A stretch of DNA of 64,000 nt from Clostridia bacterium (GTDB lineage: Bacteria > Bacillota > Clostridia > Oscillospirales > CAG-272). Shown piece by piece: positions 38,297 to 46,212 of the stretch. Positions within the stretch are counted from its first letter, which is position 1. Every line of letters begins with the position of its first letter. Where the stretch lies: assembly GCA_017631085.1 (NCBI GenBank), contig JAGBTY010000023.1, forward strand, positions 1-64,000, read 5' to 3'. A program made the position numbers and the translations under genes. The notes beneath the pieces were generated by a model. It ran no database searches and was not told the origin of the DNA. It was given only the letters and a program-made list of their open reading frames with translations.

Positions 38297-38956
38297 TTAT
38301 TTAGGATTTCTCACCATTGCATAATGCATAACGGGAGATGTTGGAATCAGCTCTTCCTTCATCAAGTCAAAGCCGTAATGCTGATAAAGCCCTACGTTTG
38401 CTTCCTTGTTGGTCTCAAGATAAGCTACCATCTTCTCGTCATCACAAAACTGAAGCATCGGGCGCATCAGCTTGCTGGCTATTCCCTTTCCCTGGGCGTC
38501 CTGCTTAATAGAAAGGTTGAATAAGTACCAATCATAATTGTCAGTAAACTCTTTCTTCAAGCCCATGGCATATTTCTCATAGGTGAGCAGCCTACCGATA
38601 AAACCAACCCCCGAATGTAAGAACAATTTAAGCCCACCGTTTTTCAAAAACGGCAAGGTCTTGTTTCCTTCAAATCCAAAGGGTAGCCAAGCCGCAAATC
38701 CGTTTATTTCCTCACTGTCGGCATATATCAGGGCATCCTCGGTCATTGTTTTTAAGGTAACCTTCATAAGAAGCTCCGATGCCTTCGCATCATACTTCCC
38801 CTTTGTAAACCAATTGTGCAGAGGGTAGTCGCGGTATGCGTCTGCCGCAACCTTAGCCAATCGGTCAATATCTTTTTTCTGTACGATATATAAGTCCGCT
38901 TTTTCTATTGCGCGTCTTGCAAGCGGAATTTCTATTTTTCTAACTAATTTATCCAT
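38297..38956 (-). CDS. GNAT-family N-acetyltransferase
   Basis: This 219-aa protein starts at the ATG at 38956, which has AAAGGA 9 bases upstream. A TTG 10 codons earlier has no ribosome site. The GNAT fold is seen in the acetyl-CoA-binding loop QDAQGKGIASKLMRP (Q/RxxGxG/A) near residues 155-170, followed by the strand and helix MVAYLETNKEANVGLYQHYGF typical of the C-terminal half. The substrate cannot be deduced. It is the last gene of an operon of small membrane proteins that begins with the lipoprotein at 41099. Confidence 0.85.
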   Translation of the reverse strand: MDKLVRKIEIPLARRAIEKADLYIVQKKDIDRLAKVAADAYRDYPLHNWFTKGKYDAKASELLMKVTLKTMTEDALIYADSEEINGFAAWLPFGFEGNKTLPFLKNGGLKLFLHSGVGFIGRLLTYEKYAMGLKKEFTDNYDWYLFNLSIKQDAQGKGIASKLMRPMLQFCDDEKMVAYLETNKEANVGLYQHYGFDLMKEELIPTSPVMHYAMVRNPK

Positions 38957-38989
38957 TCGTTTTTCCTTTTGAAAAGCAAGAATCAAAGA

Positions 38990-39514
38990 TCAAGAGTTGT
39001 TCATCACACCGTCAAAAAATCTGAGTAATTCACTCTCCATATCCTCCGCGTGAGGAACAAAGTAAAGCTTATAACTTCCAAATCCGTCAATATCAAGATC
39101 AATCCTCCCGTATTCATCGGAACAGAAGTGAATCAACATCTCGCGCCAAAAGCTGCCATGTAAAAGGAAAGGAAGCTCGGCAGTGATATGTACGTAGGTA
39201 AGCTCAGCAAGGGGGATTTTCGCTTCCTTTTTGCTGTGTATGTAGAGAAATTCGTCATCATACTCTAACTGTACATCAGGAAGCTTTAGATATAAACGAT
39301 AAGGGCGAACAAAGATCCCGTATCCAACCAATCCAAAGAAAAGTATAACAAGAAGCACAATTCCCCAAGCGAGAGGCTCTCTCAGCAGATCCGGTGCAAT
39401 ACAGAATATACTGACAGGAATACCTATCATCGCTAAGACTGAAAAAATGATACCTCCTATAAGCTCAACCTTCAAAAGCTTGAGGCTGCCCATTTTTCTA
39501 ACAAGTGTTTTCAT
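38990..39514 (-). CDS. Small membrane protein with PH-like cytosolic domain
   Basis: This 174-aa protein starts at the ATG at 39514, with AGGAG 6 bases upstream. A longer reading from 39631 would overlap the preceding gene and is rejected. Two adjacent membrane helices (about 16-40 and 48-68) are followed by a beta-rich soluble domain (75-170), the layout of bacterial PH-domain/YcxB-type membrane proteins. Its function is unknown. It is part of the membrane-protein operon of regulon promoter 3. Confidence 0.7.
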   Translation of the reverse strand: MKTLVRKMGSLKLLKVELIGGIIFSVLAMIGIPVSIFCIAPDLLREPLAWGIVLLVILFFGLVGYGIFVRPYRLYLKLPDVQLEYDDEFLYIHSKKEAKIPLAELTYVHITAELPFLLHGSFWREMLIHFCSDEYGRIDLDIDGFGSYKLYFVPHAEDMESELLRFFDGVMNNS

Positions 39515-39539
39515 AATAACTCCTAAAATGTTTTTTCTA

Positions 39540-39878
39540 TCATGCTTTTTTATTTGAAACAGCCTTGGATACAAGCAAAACCACAAGCAATGCAAGGAAA
39601 AGCACAGCGGATACCTTGTGAATAACAGCAAGAGCTACAATTCCGTGGACATTAAGACTAACTATACCGGAGATCAACGCAATACCGTAAAATGCTCTCA
39701 TGGTAATTTCCAAAGCAGGAACCTTCCATTCCTTCTTCGTAAGGACGGTGTACGCAATCAAAACCAAAACGCCGATTATCGAAATTACGATATGTGCGGT
39801 CATGCCGGTTGCTCTAAGCAAAAACAGCAAAATACCGATCACCAACATGGCGGGGGCAAAAATCAAATCTTTTTTCAT
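39540..39878 (-). CDS. Small four-helix membrane protein
   Basis: This 112-aa protein consists almost entirely of four hydrophobic helices (about 7-22, 28-45, 60-75 and 80-105) with short loops and a basic tail (SNKKA). No conserved motif is recognised. It lies 27 bases after the Pr6Pr-like gene. It may share a complex with its neighbours, which is inference only. Confidence 0.7.
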   Translation of the reverse strand: MKKDLIFAPAMLVIGILLFLLRATGMTAHIVISIIGVLVLIAYTVLTKKEWKVPALEITMRAFYGIALISGIVSLNVHGIVALAVIHKVSAVLFLALLVVLLVSKAVSNKKA

Positions 39879-39905
39879 AATACATTTACTCCTAAAAATA
39901 TTTTT

Positions 39906-40577
39906 TTATTTTTTCTTTCCAATTCTATCAAGCCCGAAGAATGCAAATCCAACCGCGACAAATGCTGCGGCGAGGATGCAGATCCACATCAAAACTCCGG
40001 GAACTCCCTGCGTGTCAAGATTGACAAAGAAGTAGGGATAGATCAGAGGAGTAGTTGTAGTGGGGATCAGAATAGAAGAGTCAAACTTTAAGATAACTGC
40101 CTGAATAAGCAGAAAAATTACGTAACCGAGAGGAAATGCGATAGATGCTATGGGATAATACCACTTGCACTTTTTGTGCTCGTAGAACAAGAACCAATCA
40201 GCTATGTACATAACGGGAAGAACAACGTGGAACAGAAGGCTTCCGATTCTCCAGTTGAGCTGAGGATCGCGCCCCTCAGCGCCCGCGAGCATAATGTTGA
40301 ACACAAGGAAGGTGAGAAGTATTCCGAGCATACCGATAAACTTCAGAACGGGAGCGGCAGCCACATAGCTGTCCACGTTCTTTTTTGCCGTCTGGATAAG
40401 AGCGGTAAGCATAACACCGATGCAAAGGAAGTTGCTGATGTTGGTGAAATGCACGTAGAAATCCCAACGGATAGTATTGAAGTTATCAAAGATTCCAAGA
40501 CTTGCGATAGTACCAACAAGTCCGAGGGTACAATAAATTGTGTAATAAATCAATTGTGCGGTCCTGTTTTTTATCAT
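39906..40577 (-). CDS. Pr6Pr-family integral membrane protein
   Basis: This 223-aa protein has six predicted membrane helices and the pattern of the Pr6Pr/FAR-17a-AIG1-like family: a conserved N-terminal helix, then a FYVHFTNISNFLCIG segment with polar residues in the membrane. Members are poorly characterised, and eukaryotic relatives hydrolyse fatty-acid esters of hydroxy fatty acids. Whether this one is an enzyme is unknown. The start follows GAGGAG. It lies 18 bases after the lipoprotein gene. Confidence 0.75.
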   Translation of the reverse strand: MIKNRTAQLIYYTIYCTLGLVGTIASLGIFDNFNTIRWDFYVHFTNISNFLCIGVMLTALIQTAKKNVDSYVAAAPVLKFIGMLGILLTFLVFNIMLAGAEGRDPQLNWRIGSLLFHVVLPVMYIADWFLFYEHKKCKWYYPIASIAFPLGYVIFLLIQAVILKFDSSILIPTTTTPLIYPYFFVNLDTQGVPGVLMWICILAAAFVAVGFAFFGLDRIGKKK

Positions 40578-40595
40578 AATATTTCTCCTCTTGTT

Positions 40596-41099
40596 TTACT
40601 TAAACATTCCAAATTCGTTCTCAATAGGCGTGTCATATTCGCAACCGATTATTTTAACGCCGTAGCTTTCGGCGATATGCTCTTGATCGTCATCTATCAT
40701 TTCCACACCGTCCTCGTAATAGATATAGTTTGTCAAAACGTGAGGAAAGAAATCGGTTGCGTAATCGGGCTCACCCATAAAATACTCAGGATATATAAGA
40801 AAGCAAAGAGCTACCTTGCCGTTCTCTGTCTCCAAGACCGGTATTACGTCGCCATCTTCATATCCGTCGAAATGTCCGTTCCAAGATCTGTAACTCGTTC
40901 CGTCGAGCGTCAAATCTACACCAGCGTACTCACAGATATACACAAGATTAAGAGTTTTGATCTCCCCATTCACCTCGTACGTAATGGATACATCAAACTC
41001 TCCCTCCTTTATATCGGGACGCTGAACTGTAAGTCCACAGCTTGTCAGGCTAAGCGAAAGCAACAGCAATGCAAGAAAAGCACATAGCAATTTTTTCAT
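40596..41099 (-). CDS. Small lipoprotein, first gene of regulon operon 3
   Basis: This 167-aa predicted lipoprotein has the lipobox SLTSC (Cys21). The mature part is a compact, acidic, probably beta-sandwich domain with no recognised family. It is directly downstream of regulon promoter 3 (41188-41224), so it should be expressed together with the secretion operons. The start follows AAGGAG. It leads an operon with the Pr6Pr-like protein, two small membrane proteins and a GNAT enzyme. Confidence 0.8.
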   Translation of the reverse strand: MKKLLCAFLALLLLSLSLTSCGLTVQRPDIKEGEFDVSITYEVNGEIKTLNLVYICEYAGVDLTLDGTSYRSWNGHFDGYEDGDVIPVLETENGKVALCFLIYPEYFMGEPDYATDFFPHVLTNYIYYEDGVEMIDDDQEHIAESYGVKIIGCEYDTPIENEFGMFK

Positions 41100-41187
41100 C
41101 GTGACAACTCCTTTTTTAACAAACGCGATAATAAATGCAATCGTGATAACAACATAAGCAACGACAAATATATAATTTTATTACTGT

Positions 41188-41224
41188 ATTATAACATATG
41201 CAACGTTACAAAAGTGTTACAAAA
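41188..41224 (-). promoter_or_regulatory. Regulon promoter 3, in front of the lipoprotein-Pr6Pr operon
   Basis: On the minus strand TTTGTAACACT followed by TTTGTAACG (41204-41224) lies exactly 10 bases upstream of TATAAT (41188-41193). The operator abuts the T-run of the terminator of the preceding gene. It is identical in the repeat core to regulon promoters 1 and 4. Confidence 0.85.
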
Positions 41225-41268
41225 AAGCCCTTTTCAAAAACTTTTTTTCTCTTGAAAAAGGCTTTTTT
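41221..41268 (-). terminator. Intrinsic terminator after the 151-aa membrane protein
   Basis: The arms 41221-41237 and 41252-41268 pair over 17 bases with one mismatch. On the minus strand the hairpin ends in TTTTTT and runs straight into the regulon promoter 3 operator. Confidence 0.75.
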
Positions 41269-41277
41269 AATATTAAG

Positions 41278-41733
41278 TTAGATTCCTTTACGAACGTTCA
41301 TTGCAAACTTAACATATCCAGCCAAAACTGCTACGTCTACTGCAATACTTAGAAACTCAGAAACGTTGCCAAACGCCTCTCCGTTGCCTTGAAGGAATGA
41401 AACGAGAGGAGAAATCAGACCGGCTGCTGTAAACACGACAAGGATAATTCCCCAAACGATGTGTCCAATAGAGGAGTTGGGCTTCTTGGCAATCTTAAGT
41501 CCTTTGATTCCTATGTATGCCTGAGGCAAAAGCATCAAGACAGACACTACCAAAATAAAAATCTGGGCAATAAGAACGACATTTCCCGGAGCACCTTCGG
41601 GAACCGTTGCATTGTTAAGCTCGCCGCTAAGTTCGCCGAAGAAAAGCTCAAAGAGAATGTTGAGCAGTGAAAGACCCGCCAAGGCTAATACGATGATAGA
41701 TGAGTTTTTCAGATTCTTTCTTGATTGTTCCAT
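41278..41733 (-). CDS. Four-helix membrane protein
   Basis: This 151-aa protein has four hydrophobic helices (about 12-32, 48-68, 80-105 and 118-145). After the first helix is an acidic external loop of about 20 residues, and the C-terminus is short and basic (NVRKGI). I do not recognise the family. It has GGAG upstream of its ATG and follows the 288/345-aa unknown gene, so both should be controlled by regulon promoter 4. Confidence 0.7.
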   Translation of the reverse strand: MEQSRKNLKNSSIIVLALAGLSLLNILFELFFGELSGELNNATVPEGAPGNVVLIAQIFILVVSVLMLLPQAYIGIKGLKIAKKPNSSIGHIVWGIILVVFTAAGLISPLVSFLQGNGEAFGNVSEFLSIAVDVAVLAGYVKFAMNVRKGI

Positions 41734-41791
41734 AATTTTTCTCCAATTTATTTAATTTTTTATATACATTACAATTAAGAAATGCATCGGA

Positions 41792-41962
41792 TCAGTTAAA
41801 AATACTGAACTCGTTGCCATCAATGGCAACCTCTTTGTCTTTATTCACCGCCTCTAACTTAGGCGCGTTATTCGTCTTTACTTTATCTGTTCCGTTAACG
41901 TCTTTCAAGAACTTTTCATTCTTGCTTAACTGCTCCTTTTGGGAAAGCTCATTGAAAAGCTT
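41792..41962 (-). other. In-frame continuation after an amber stop
   Basis: Directly after the TAG that ends the 288-aa frame, the same frame stays open for 56 more codons to a TGA (41792-41794). The extra peptide is polar (Lys, Asn, Glu, Asp) and ends DGNEFSIFN, just like the tails of the other large unknown proteins here. There is no independent start or ribosome site. The gene is therefore either truncated by a recent nonsense mutation, read through, or affected by a sequencing error. Confidence 0.6.
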
Positions 41963-42829
41963 CTACTGATTGGCGATTTCCTCATTTACAGGAGAACAGC
42001 CAAATACCTGAGTTGCCGTTGTGGGATCAAGACGCCTGGGCCCTGCAACCTCCACCTCTCCTCTGATGAGTGCATCCGCAATATCGCGAGAAACAACAGC
42101 AGGAATCACCTCATCCAAGTTAATCTTCTTCATTCCTTCAGGAAGTTGATCACGGATAAATTTGCCCATTTTTTCGATCAGAGCATTTCTATCCTTATTC
42201 TCGGTGCGGTGGAAGAAACGCCAAAAACCGTTGTGATTTTTCTGGCGATCCTTGAGAGCTTGATATTCGGCAATCATCTTGCCCATAGATTCCGCTTTTT
42301 TTCCTTTTTTTATTCCTTCAACAATAAGTCCGAAATCCTTGGACACCTCGGCGGCATCCTTTCCGCGCTGTTGCTTAAAGGCGTCATCCCTTGAGACGTC
42401 GTATTTTACAAAGGCTCTGTGTATCGTCATTGCAGAGTTTGTAAGCGTATTTTTGATGTTCGGATCAAAATGAAACAGAGCCATATTGGGGCATCCCAGC
42501 TGCTGCATTGCTCGGATATACAAACCATCAACAGCGGTTGCAAGATATTCAACCGGATTAGAAAGATCTGTCGTATCCTTTAAAGTATCCGCATTTTTAA
42601 CGAGATATTCGCTGAGGTTTTCGATTATAATATTCACGTTAGTTTTCAGCGCGGTCATATGCTTTGGATCTATCTGTTCGCCCTCATAATACTCCTTTTG
42701 CTTAAGTATGTTGCCGATCGTTCTATTAAAACGAACTTCGTCCGTTGCGCCTATCACCACTTTTAATTTAGTACTGCGCTCAGTAATATATTTCTTTGCT
42801 GCTTGAATATCTGATTGTTTAAAATACAT
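41963..42829 (-). CDS. Hypothetical helical protein (locus family, 288 aa), possibly truncated
   Basis: This is a soluble helical 288-aa protein with no recognised domain. At residues about 200-212 it has the aromatic/basic segment NGFWRFFHRTENK, the clearest example of the segment shared with the 510- and 1081-aa proteins. The ATG at 42829 follows a GGGGGG ribosome site. It is the first gene behind regulon promoter 4. The frame ends in TAG at 41963, but coding-like sequence continues in frame for 56 codons (41792-41962), so the intact protein was probably 345 aa. Its 3' neighbour is the four-helix membrane protein. Confidence 0.75.
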   Translation of the reverse strand: MYFKQSDIQAAKKYITERSTKLKVVIGATDEVRFNRTIGNILKQKEYYEGEQIDPKHMTALKTNVNIIIENLSEYLVKNADTLKDTTDLSNPVEYLATAVDGLYIRAMQQLGCPNMALFHFDPNIKNTLTNSAMTIHRAFVKYDVSRDDAFKQQRGKDAAEVSKDFGLIVEGIKKGKKAESMGKMIAEYQALKDRQKNHNGFWRFFHRTENKDRNALIEKMGKFIRDQLPEGMKKINLDEVIPAVVSRDIADALIRGEVEVAGPRRLDPTTATQVFGCSPVNEEIANQ

Positions 42830-42913
42830 TCTATCCCCCCGATCTTTCTTTCAAACCTCGTGCATAACCATTTTAACGTATGCTTTATAGCCCTTTTTCC
42901 CTTTTGTGCCGCC

Positions 42914-42950
42914 ATTATACCACACCCTACGTTACAAAAGTGTTACAAAT
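42914..42950 (-). promoter_or_regulatory. Regulon promoter 4, in front of the 288-aa protein operon
   Basis: On the minus strand TTTGTAACACT followed by TTTGTAACG (42930-42950) lies exactly 10 bases upstream of TATAAT (42914-42919). It is next to the second kinase/regulator pair. The rest of the 313-base gap 42830-43142 is AT-rich and contains only the terminator at 43014-43044. Confidence 0.85.
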
Positions 42951-43013
42951 TTCAGGAAAGATCATTATTTTTTGTTTTTTTAAAAATTATTTTTTAAAAA
43001 TTAAATAAAAAAG

Positions 43014-43044
43014 AAAAAGCCGGGCTATAAAGCTCGGCTTTTTT
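43014..43044. terminator. Bidirectional intrinsic terminator after response regulator 2
   Basis: Thirteen-base arms AAAAAGCCGGGCT and AGCTCGGCTTTTT (one G-T wobble) enclose an ATAA loop. T-runs follow on both strands. It ends the leftward kinase-regulator operon. Confidence 0.85.
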
Positions 43045-43142
43045 CTATGCTTTCATAAATAATTGTATATTACTTGAACTGGCTGAATACAGAATCAGTT
43101 GAAAAAACTTGATACTATATTGCTGCTTCCAATTAAGATTTT

Positions 43143-43910
43143 TTAATAAAGATTTGCGCAGGTATCCTCTGCCCAGCTATATTGCATCATGTATTCACCG
43201 TGAAATTCGGGTTTTCCCACCTCAAGATAGGAAAGATAATCGCACTCGATTAGACTGGTATCAATTCGGTAGTACGGCTTTTCGTGGCGAAATACGTTCT
43301 CTGCGCCTACTGCCTTGAGGGTGGATTTCATATCAAGCACCAGTTGACGTAAATACGCTGAGTTCTTTACATCGTCTGAATCCTCGGGAAACAAAGCGAC
43401 ACAGATTTCCTTTGCCGTCATTCCGGCACCCTTTCTATCTACTAAAAATGCAAATAATTCTTTCGTTTTTGCACGCTTAAAGACAAGCTTTTCTTCCTTT
43501 GCAAACAACTCAAAATTACCAAAGCATTTAACTTTGAGAAGCGTTTCTCTTTCTTTTATGCCCTTAATGTTATTGATTTCCGTTTGCACGTCCTCAGCTG
43601 AAATTGGCTTCATCAGATATCCGGATGCGTGAAGCTTGAAGGCGGGAATGGCATATTCCTCATAGCCCGTGCAAAAAACGATCTTGCAGTTCGGACGAGC
43701 GGCAATAATTTTTTCAGCAAGCGCAAGTCCACCCATACCACGCATATTGATATCAAGAAAAGCGATGTCTATTGGATTGTTATTTACAAATTCAAGTGCC
43801 TCTTCACAATTTAAAAACTTTGTCACCTCAGAAATATCGGGCGACGCACTGATTGCCTTGACCAATGCGCCAAGCATCAAAAATTCATCATCAACAGCTA
43901 TTGCAATCAT
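43143..43910 (-). CDS. Response regulator with REC and winged-helix domains (pair 2)
   Basis: This 255-aa protein has a receiver domain with D7/D8 and phosphoacceptor D53, then the same OmpR/SARP-type winged helix (LLKVKCFGNFELFAKEEK) and C-terminal GEYMMQYSWAED motif as the regulator at 25991-26776. The two are clear paralogues. It overlaps the kinase gene by 4 bases (ATGA). Its gene borders regulon promoter 4, whose direct repeats it may bind. Which of the two regulators binds which site cannot be told from sequence. Confidence 0.9.
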   Translation of the reverse strand: MIAIAVDDEFLMLGALVKAISASPDISEVTKFLNCEEALEFVNNNPIDIAFLDINMRGMGGLALAEKIIAARPNCKIVFCTGYEEYAIPAFKLHASGYLMKPISAEDVQTEINNIKGIKERETLLKVKCFGNFELFAKEEKLVFKRAKTKELFAFLVDRKGAGMTAKEICVALFPEDSDDVKNSAYLRQLVLDMKSTLKAVGAENVFRHEKPYYRIDTSLIECDYLSYLEVGKPEFHGEYMMQYSWAEDTCANLY

Positions 43911-45757
43911 TTTTTTGACTCCTTTGGAATTTTGATGAGTACCTTGGTTCCTACTCCCCTGGTGCTCTCAATTTCTATCGTTCCGTTGACCATCGCCTTA
44001 AGTCTTTCGCGAATGTTGCGAAGTCCAACGTGCTTTCTTTCGTCAAGCAAAAGGCTTGTGTCAAAGCCAACACCGTCATCCACAACAGAAACGTAGTAAT
44101 CGGTATCAGTCTCGTAAGATTCGACGTGAATAGTACCGCCGTTTTGAAGCTTCATAAGTCCGTGCTTGATCGCATTTTCAACGATCGGCTGAATGGTGAG
44201 TGCCGGAATGCGGAAGTCCTCTGAGTTCATTTCAAAAGTAAAGGTCATATCCGGGAAACGCACGTTTTCAATGCTTACATAATGATGCACATGATCCATT
44301 TCCTGCGACATAAGAATCGGCTTGGGATTATCAAGTTCTCCAAAGTTTCCGCGAAGATACTTGGCAAAGTCATGCACGAGAGCTCCTGCTTTAGGTGGAT
44401 CGAGCACACAGAGCTGCTCAATACTTCCGAGCGTATTATAAATAAAGTGAGGACGAATCTGGCTCATCATCGTAGAGATTCTACTTTCGGCAAGCTCTGA
44501 ATTAAGAACGATTTTCTCCATCTCAAGCTCCTTAGCTTTGGTCGCAGCATTAATATTGTTCGGTATAAGCTTAAGTACCATAATGATAGCGACAACGAAT
44601 AAGATGGTGAAAACGTACTGAGAGACAACTCCGCCTTTCCAAATGCCGATATATGTTCCCAAAACATCTACCGCAAAGGCAGTAAGAGGCAGAAGCGCAC
44701 TTAAATAGAACCACTTCAGCCTTGTTTTTGAAATCAAGAACTCTCTTACAAGGCATACTGAGAGAACTACGTTTGCTATGATTTGAGTTGCAATCCACCA
44801 AGTCCACAAGTCGTAGAAGCGGATATCACTGACAATTGGCAAAAAGAAGAATATAGCATTTGCCACACCGAGTAAAATGACTGTTAGCTCTCCAACTTTT
44901 CGCATTACAGACATAAAGCAAACGATGAATATCGAAAACAAAAACATATAAAGCATCATTGATGCGCCCAAAATGGTAGTGTTTGAAACAAAAGACTCAC
45001 TCCAGAACGAAACGCCATCAGCATTATATGCAAAGTAGATTCCGGCAAACAAAATAAGGCTGCCGAGTAACCAAATGATTTTAGAATTCTTTACGTGTAT
45101 AAGGCTTGAGAACAGAGCAATACCCAAAATCATGATAGAAGCCAACACCAACACAAGTCCTATATTTCTTTCTGTCGATCCGCTTTCAAGCATTTCCTTT
45201 TCAAATTCAATTCCGGACCAAAAAGCCATGGTAGACAGCATTTCGTCAATCGCGGTTTCATTTCCAAAGCCGTGAGGATTATGTATCAAAATCTCGATAG
45301 TTTCCTCAGGATCGCCCATAAAGGCATAAGCGGTCCATGTCACTCCGCAAACAGAGTCACCATATCGTGAGTCTTCAATATCAACGACAAAGGGATCGTT
45401 TTCACCTTCACGAATCGTCAAATTGATATGGTTTACATAAAATGCGATCGGCATTTCACCTCTGTAAATACCTACATACTCACCGTCGGGCGCCCACATG
45501 TGGAAATTACCACGCAAGGTTACATCACCTTTCGTAGCGGAAATATGCTTCCCCTCCTCAATCTTCTGCCATTCACCATCCCCGATTCGATAATCTCCGT
45601 CAAAAGAAACCTTTGCCACCAGCGGAGCTTCAGCCTGCAAGCTGGTACTGTTATTGAACCACAAAAGACAGACGAAAAGTAAAATAAGAAGCAAAACTCC
45701 TGCTATTAGCAAGTGTGTTTTGTTTATCTTTGAAATTTTATTCTTTATTTTCTGCAT
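43907..45757 (-). CDS. Sensor histidine kinase with extracellular and multi-helix membrane region (pair 2)
   Basis: This 616-aa kinase has an N-terminal helix (14-33) and an extracellular beta-rich domain (about 45-195). About seven membrane helices follow (198-397, 7TMR-DISM-like layout). The LytS-type kinase domain has His437 in QIRPHFIYN and a GHKL ATPase (PIVENAIKHG, DDGVGFD). In contrast to kinase 1, it has a large external sensor with the motifs of a 7TMR-DISM receptor, so it may sense an extracellular ligand or a neighbouring cell. The start follows GAGG. It lies between the XRE regulator (18-base gap) and its response regulator. Confidence 0.9.
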   Translation of the reverse strand: MQKIKNKISKINKTHLLIAGVLLLILLFVCLLWFNNSTSLQAEAPLVAKVSFDGDYRIGDGEWQKIEEGKHISATKGDVTLRGNFHMWAPDGEYVGIYRGEMPIAFYVNHINLTIREGENDPFVVDIEDSRYGDSVCGVTWTAYAFMGDPEETIEILIHNPHGFGNETAIDEMLSTMAFWSGIEFEKEMLESGSTERNIGLVLVLASIMILGIALFSSLIHVKNSKIIWLLGSLILFAGIYFAYNADGVSFWSESFVSNTTILGASMMLYMFLFSIFIVCFMSVMRKVGELTVILLGVANAIFFFLPIVSDIRFYDLWTWWIATQIIANVVLSVCLVREFLISKTRLKWFYLSALLPLTAFAVDVLGTYIGIWKGGVVSQYVFTILFVVAIIMVLKLIPNNINAATKAKELEMEKIVLNSELAESRISTMMSQIRPHFIYNTLGSIEQLCVLDPPKAGALVHDFAKYLRGNFGELDNPKPILMSQEMDHVHHYVSIENVRFPDMTFTFEMNSEDFRIPALTIQPIVENAIKHGLMKLQNGGTIHVESYETDTDYYVSVVDDGVGFDTSLLLDERKHVGLRNIRERLKAMVNGTIEIESTRGVGTKVLIKIPKESKK

Positions 45758-45775
45758 TTTCTTACCTCATTTCCG

Positions 45776-45991
45776 TTATTTCTCTTCCGTTGGTTCGGTG
45801 ATATCCATAATCTCGTCCACATTACAATCCAAAGCACGACACACTCTTACAAGAACGTCAGTAGTGACATTTTCGTTTTTGCCGAGCTTCGCAAGTTGCC
45901 TTGTAGAAATACCAGCTTTTACTCTCAATTCACCTTTGCTCATACCTAAGTCAATTAGCTTTTTCCAGAGCTTATTATAACTTACAGCCAT
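45776..45991 (-). CDS. Small Cro/CI-type (XRE) transcriptional regulator
   Basis: This 71-aa protein is a single helix-turn-helix (about 15-60) of the Cro/CI type (GMSKGELRVKAGISTRQLAKLGKNE region), close to the HTH_26 family. The start has AGGAAGG upstream. It is the first gene of the kinase 2 operon and probably tunes that operon's transcription. A palindrome TGCAATTT-A-AAATTGCA (46092-46108) upstream of the promoter is a possible operator. Confidence 0.85.
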   Translation of the reverse strand: MAVSYNKLWKKLIDLGMSKGELRVKAGISTRQLAKLGKNENVTTDVLVRVCRALDCNVDEIMDITEPTEEK

Positions 45992-46023
45992 AACGTACCT
46001 TCCTGAATAAAATTAGATGCTCT

Positions 46024-46052
46024 ATTATAACATAATCTTTATAATTTTGCAA
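46024..46052 (-). promoter_or_regulatory. Promoter of the XRE/kinase 2 operon
   Basis: On the minus strand TTGCAA (46047-46052), a 17-base spacer and TATAAT (46024-46029) form a good vegetative promoter. The palindrome at 46092-46108 and a further TGCAATTTG at 46071 sit about 20-60 bases upstream and may bind the XRE protein. Confidence 0.7.
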
Positions 46053-46159
46053 CAGGTTAGAGTGCATTTGTGCAATTTGTGATTACGATTATGCAATTTA
46101 AAATTGCACAAAAGGCATCAAAAAGCGTAAATACGGCACGATATTCCGAGATAATGAAT

Positions 46160-46197
46160 ATAAAATCGGCAGAGATGTTATTCTCTGCCGATTTTAT
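46160..46197. terminator. Intrinsic terminator after the nucleoside ABC operon
   Basis: Perfect 16-base arms (46160-46175 and 46182-46197; core ATCGGCAGAGA) enclose a 6-base loop and end in TTTTAT on either strand. It closes the leftward transporter operon. Confidence 0.85.
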
Positions 46198-46212
46198 AAT
46201 ATGTACCTGATT

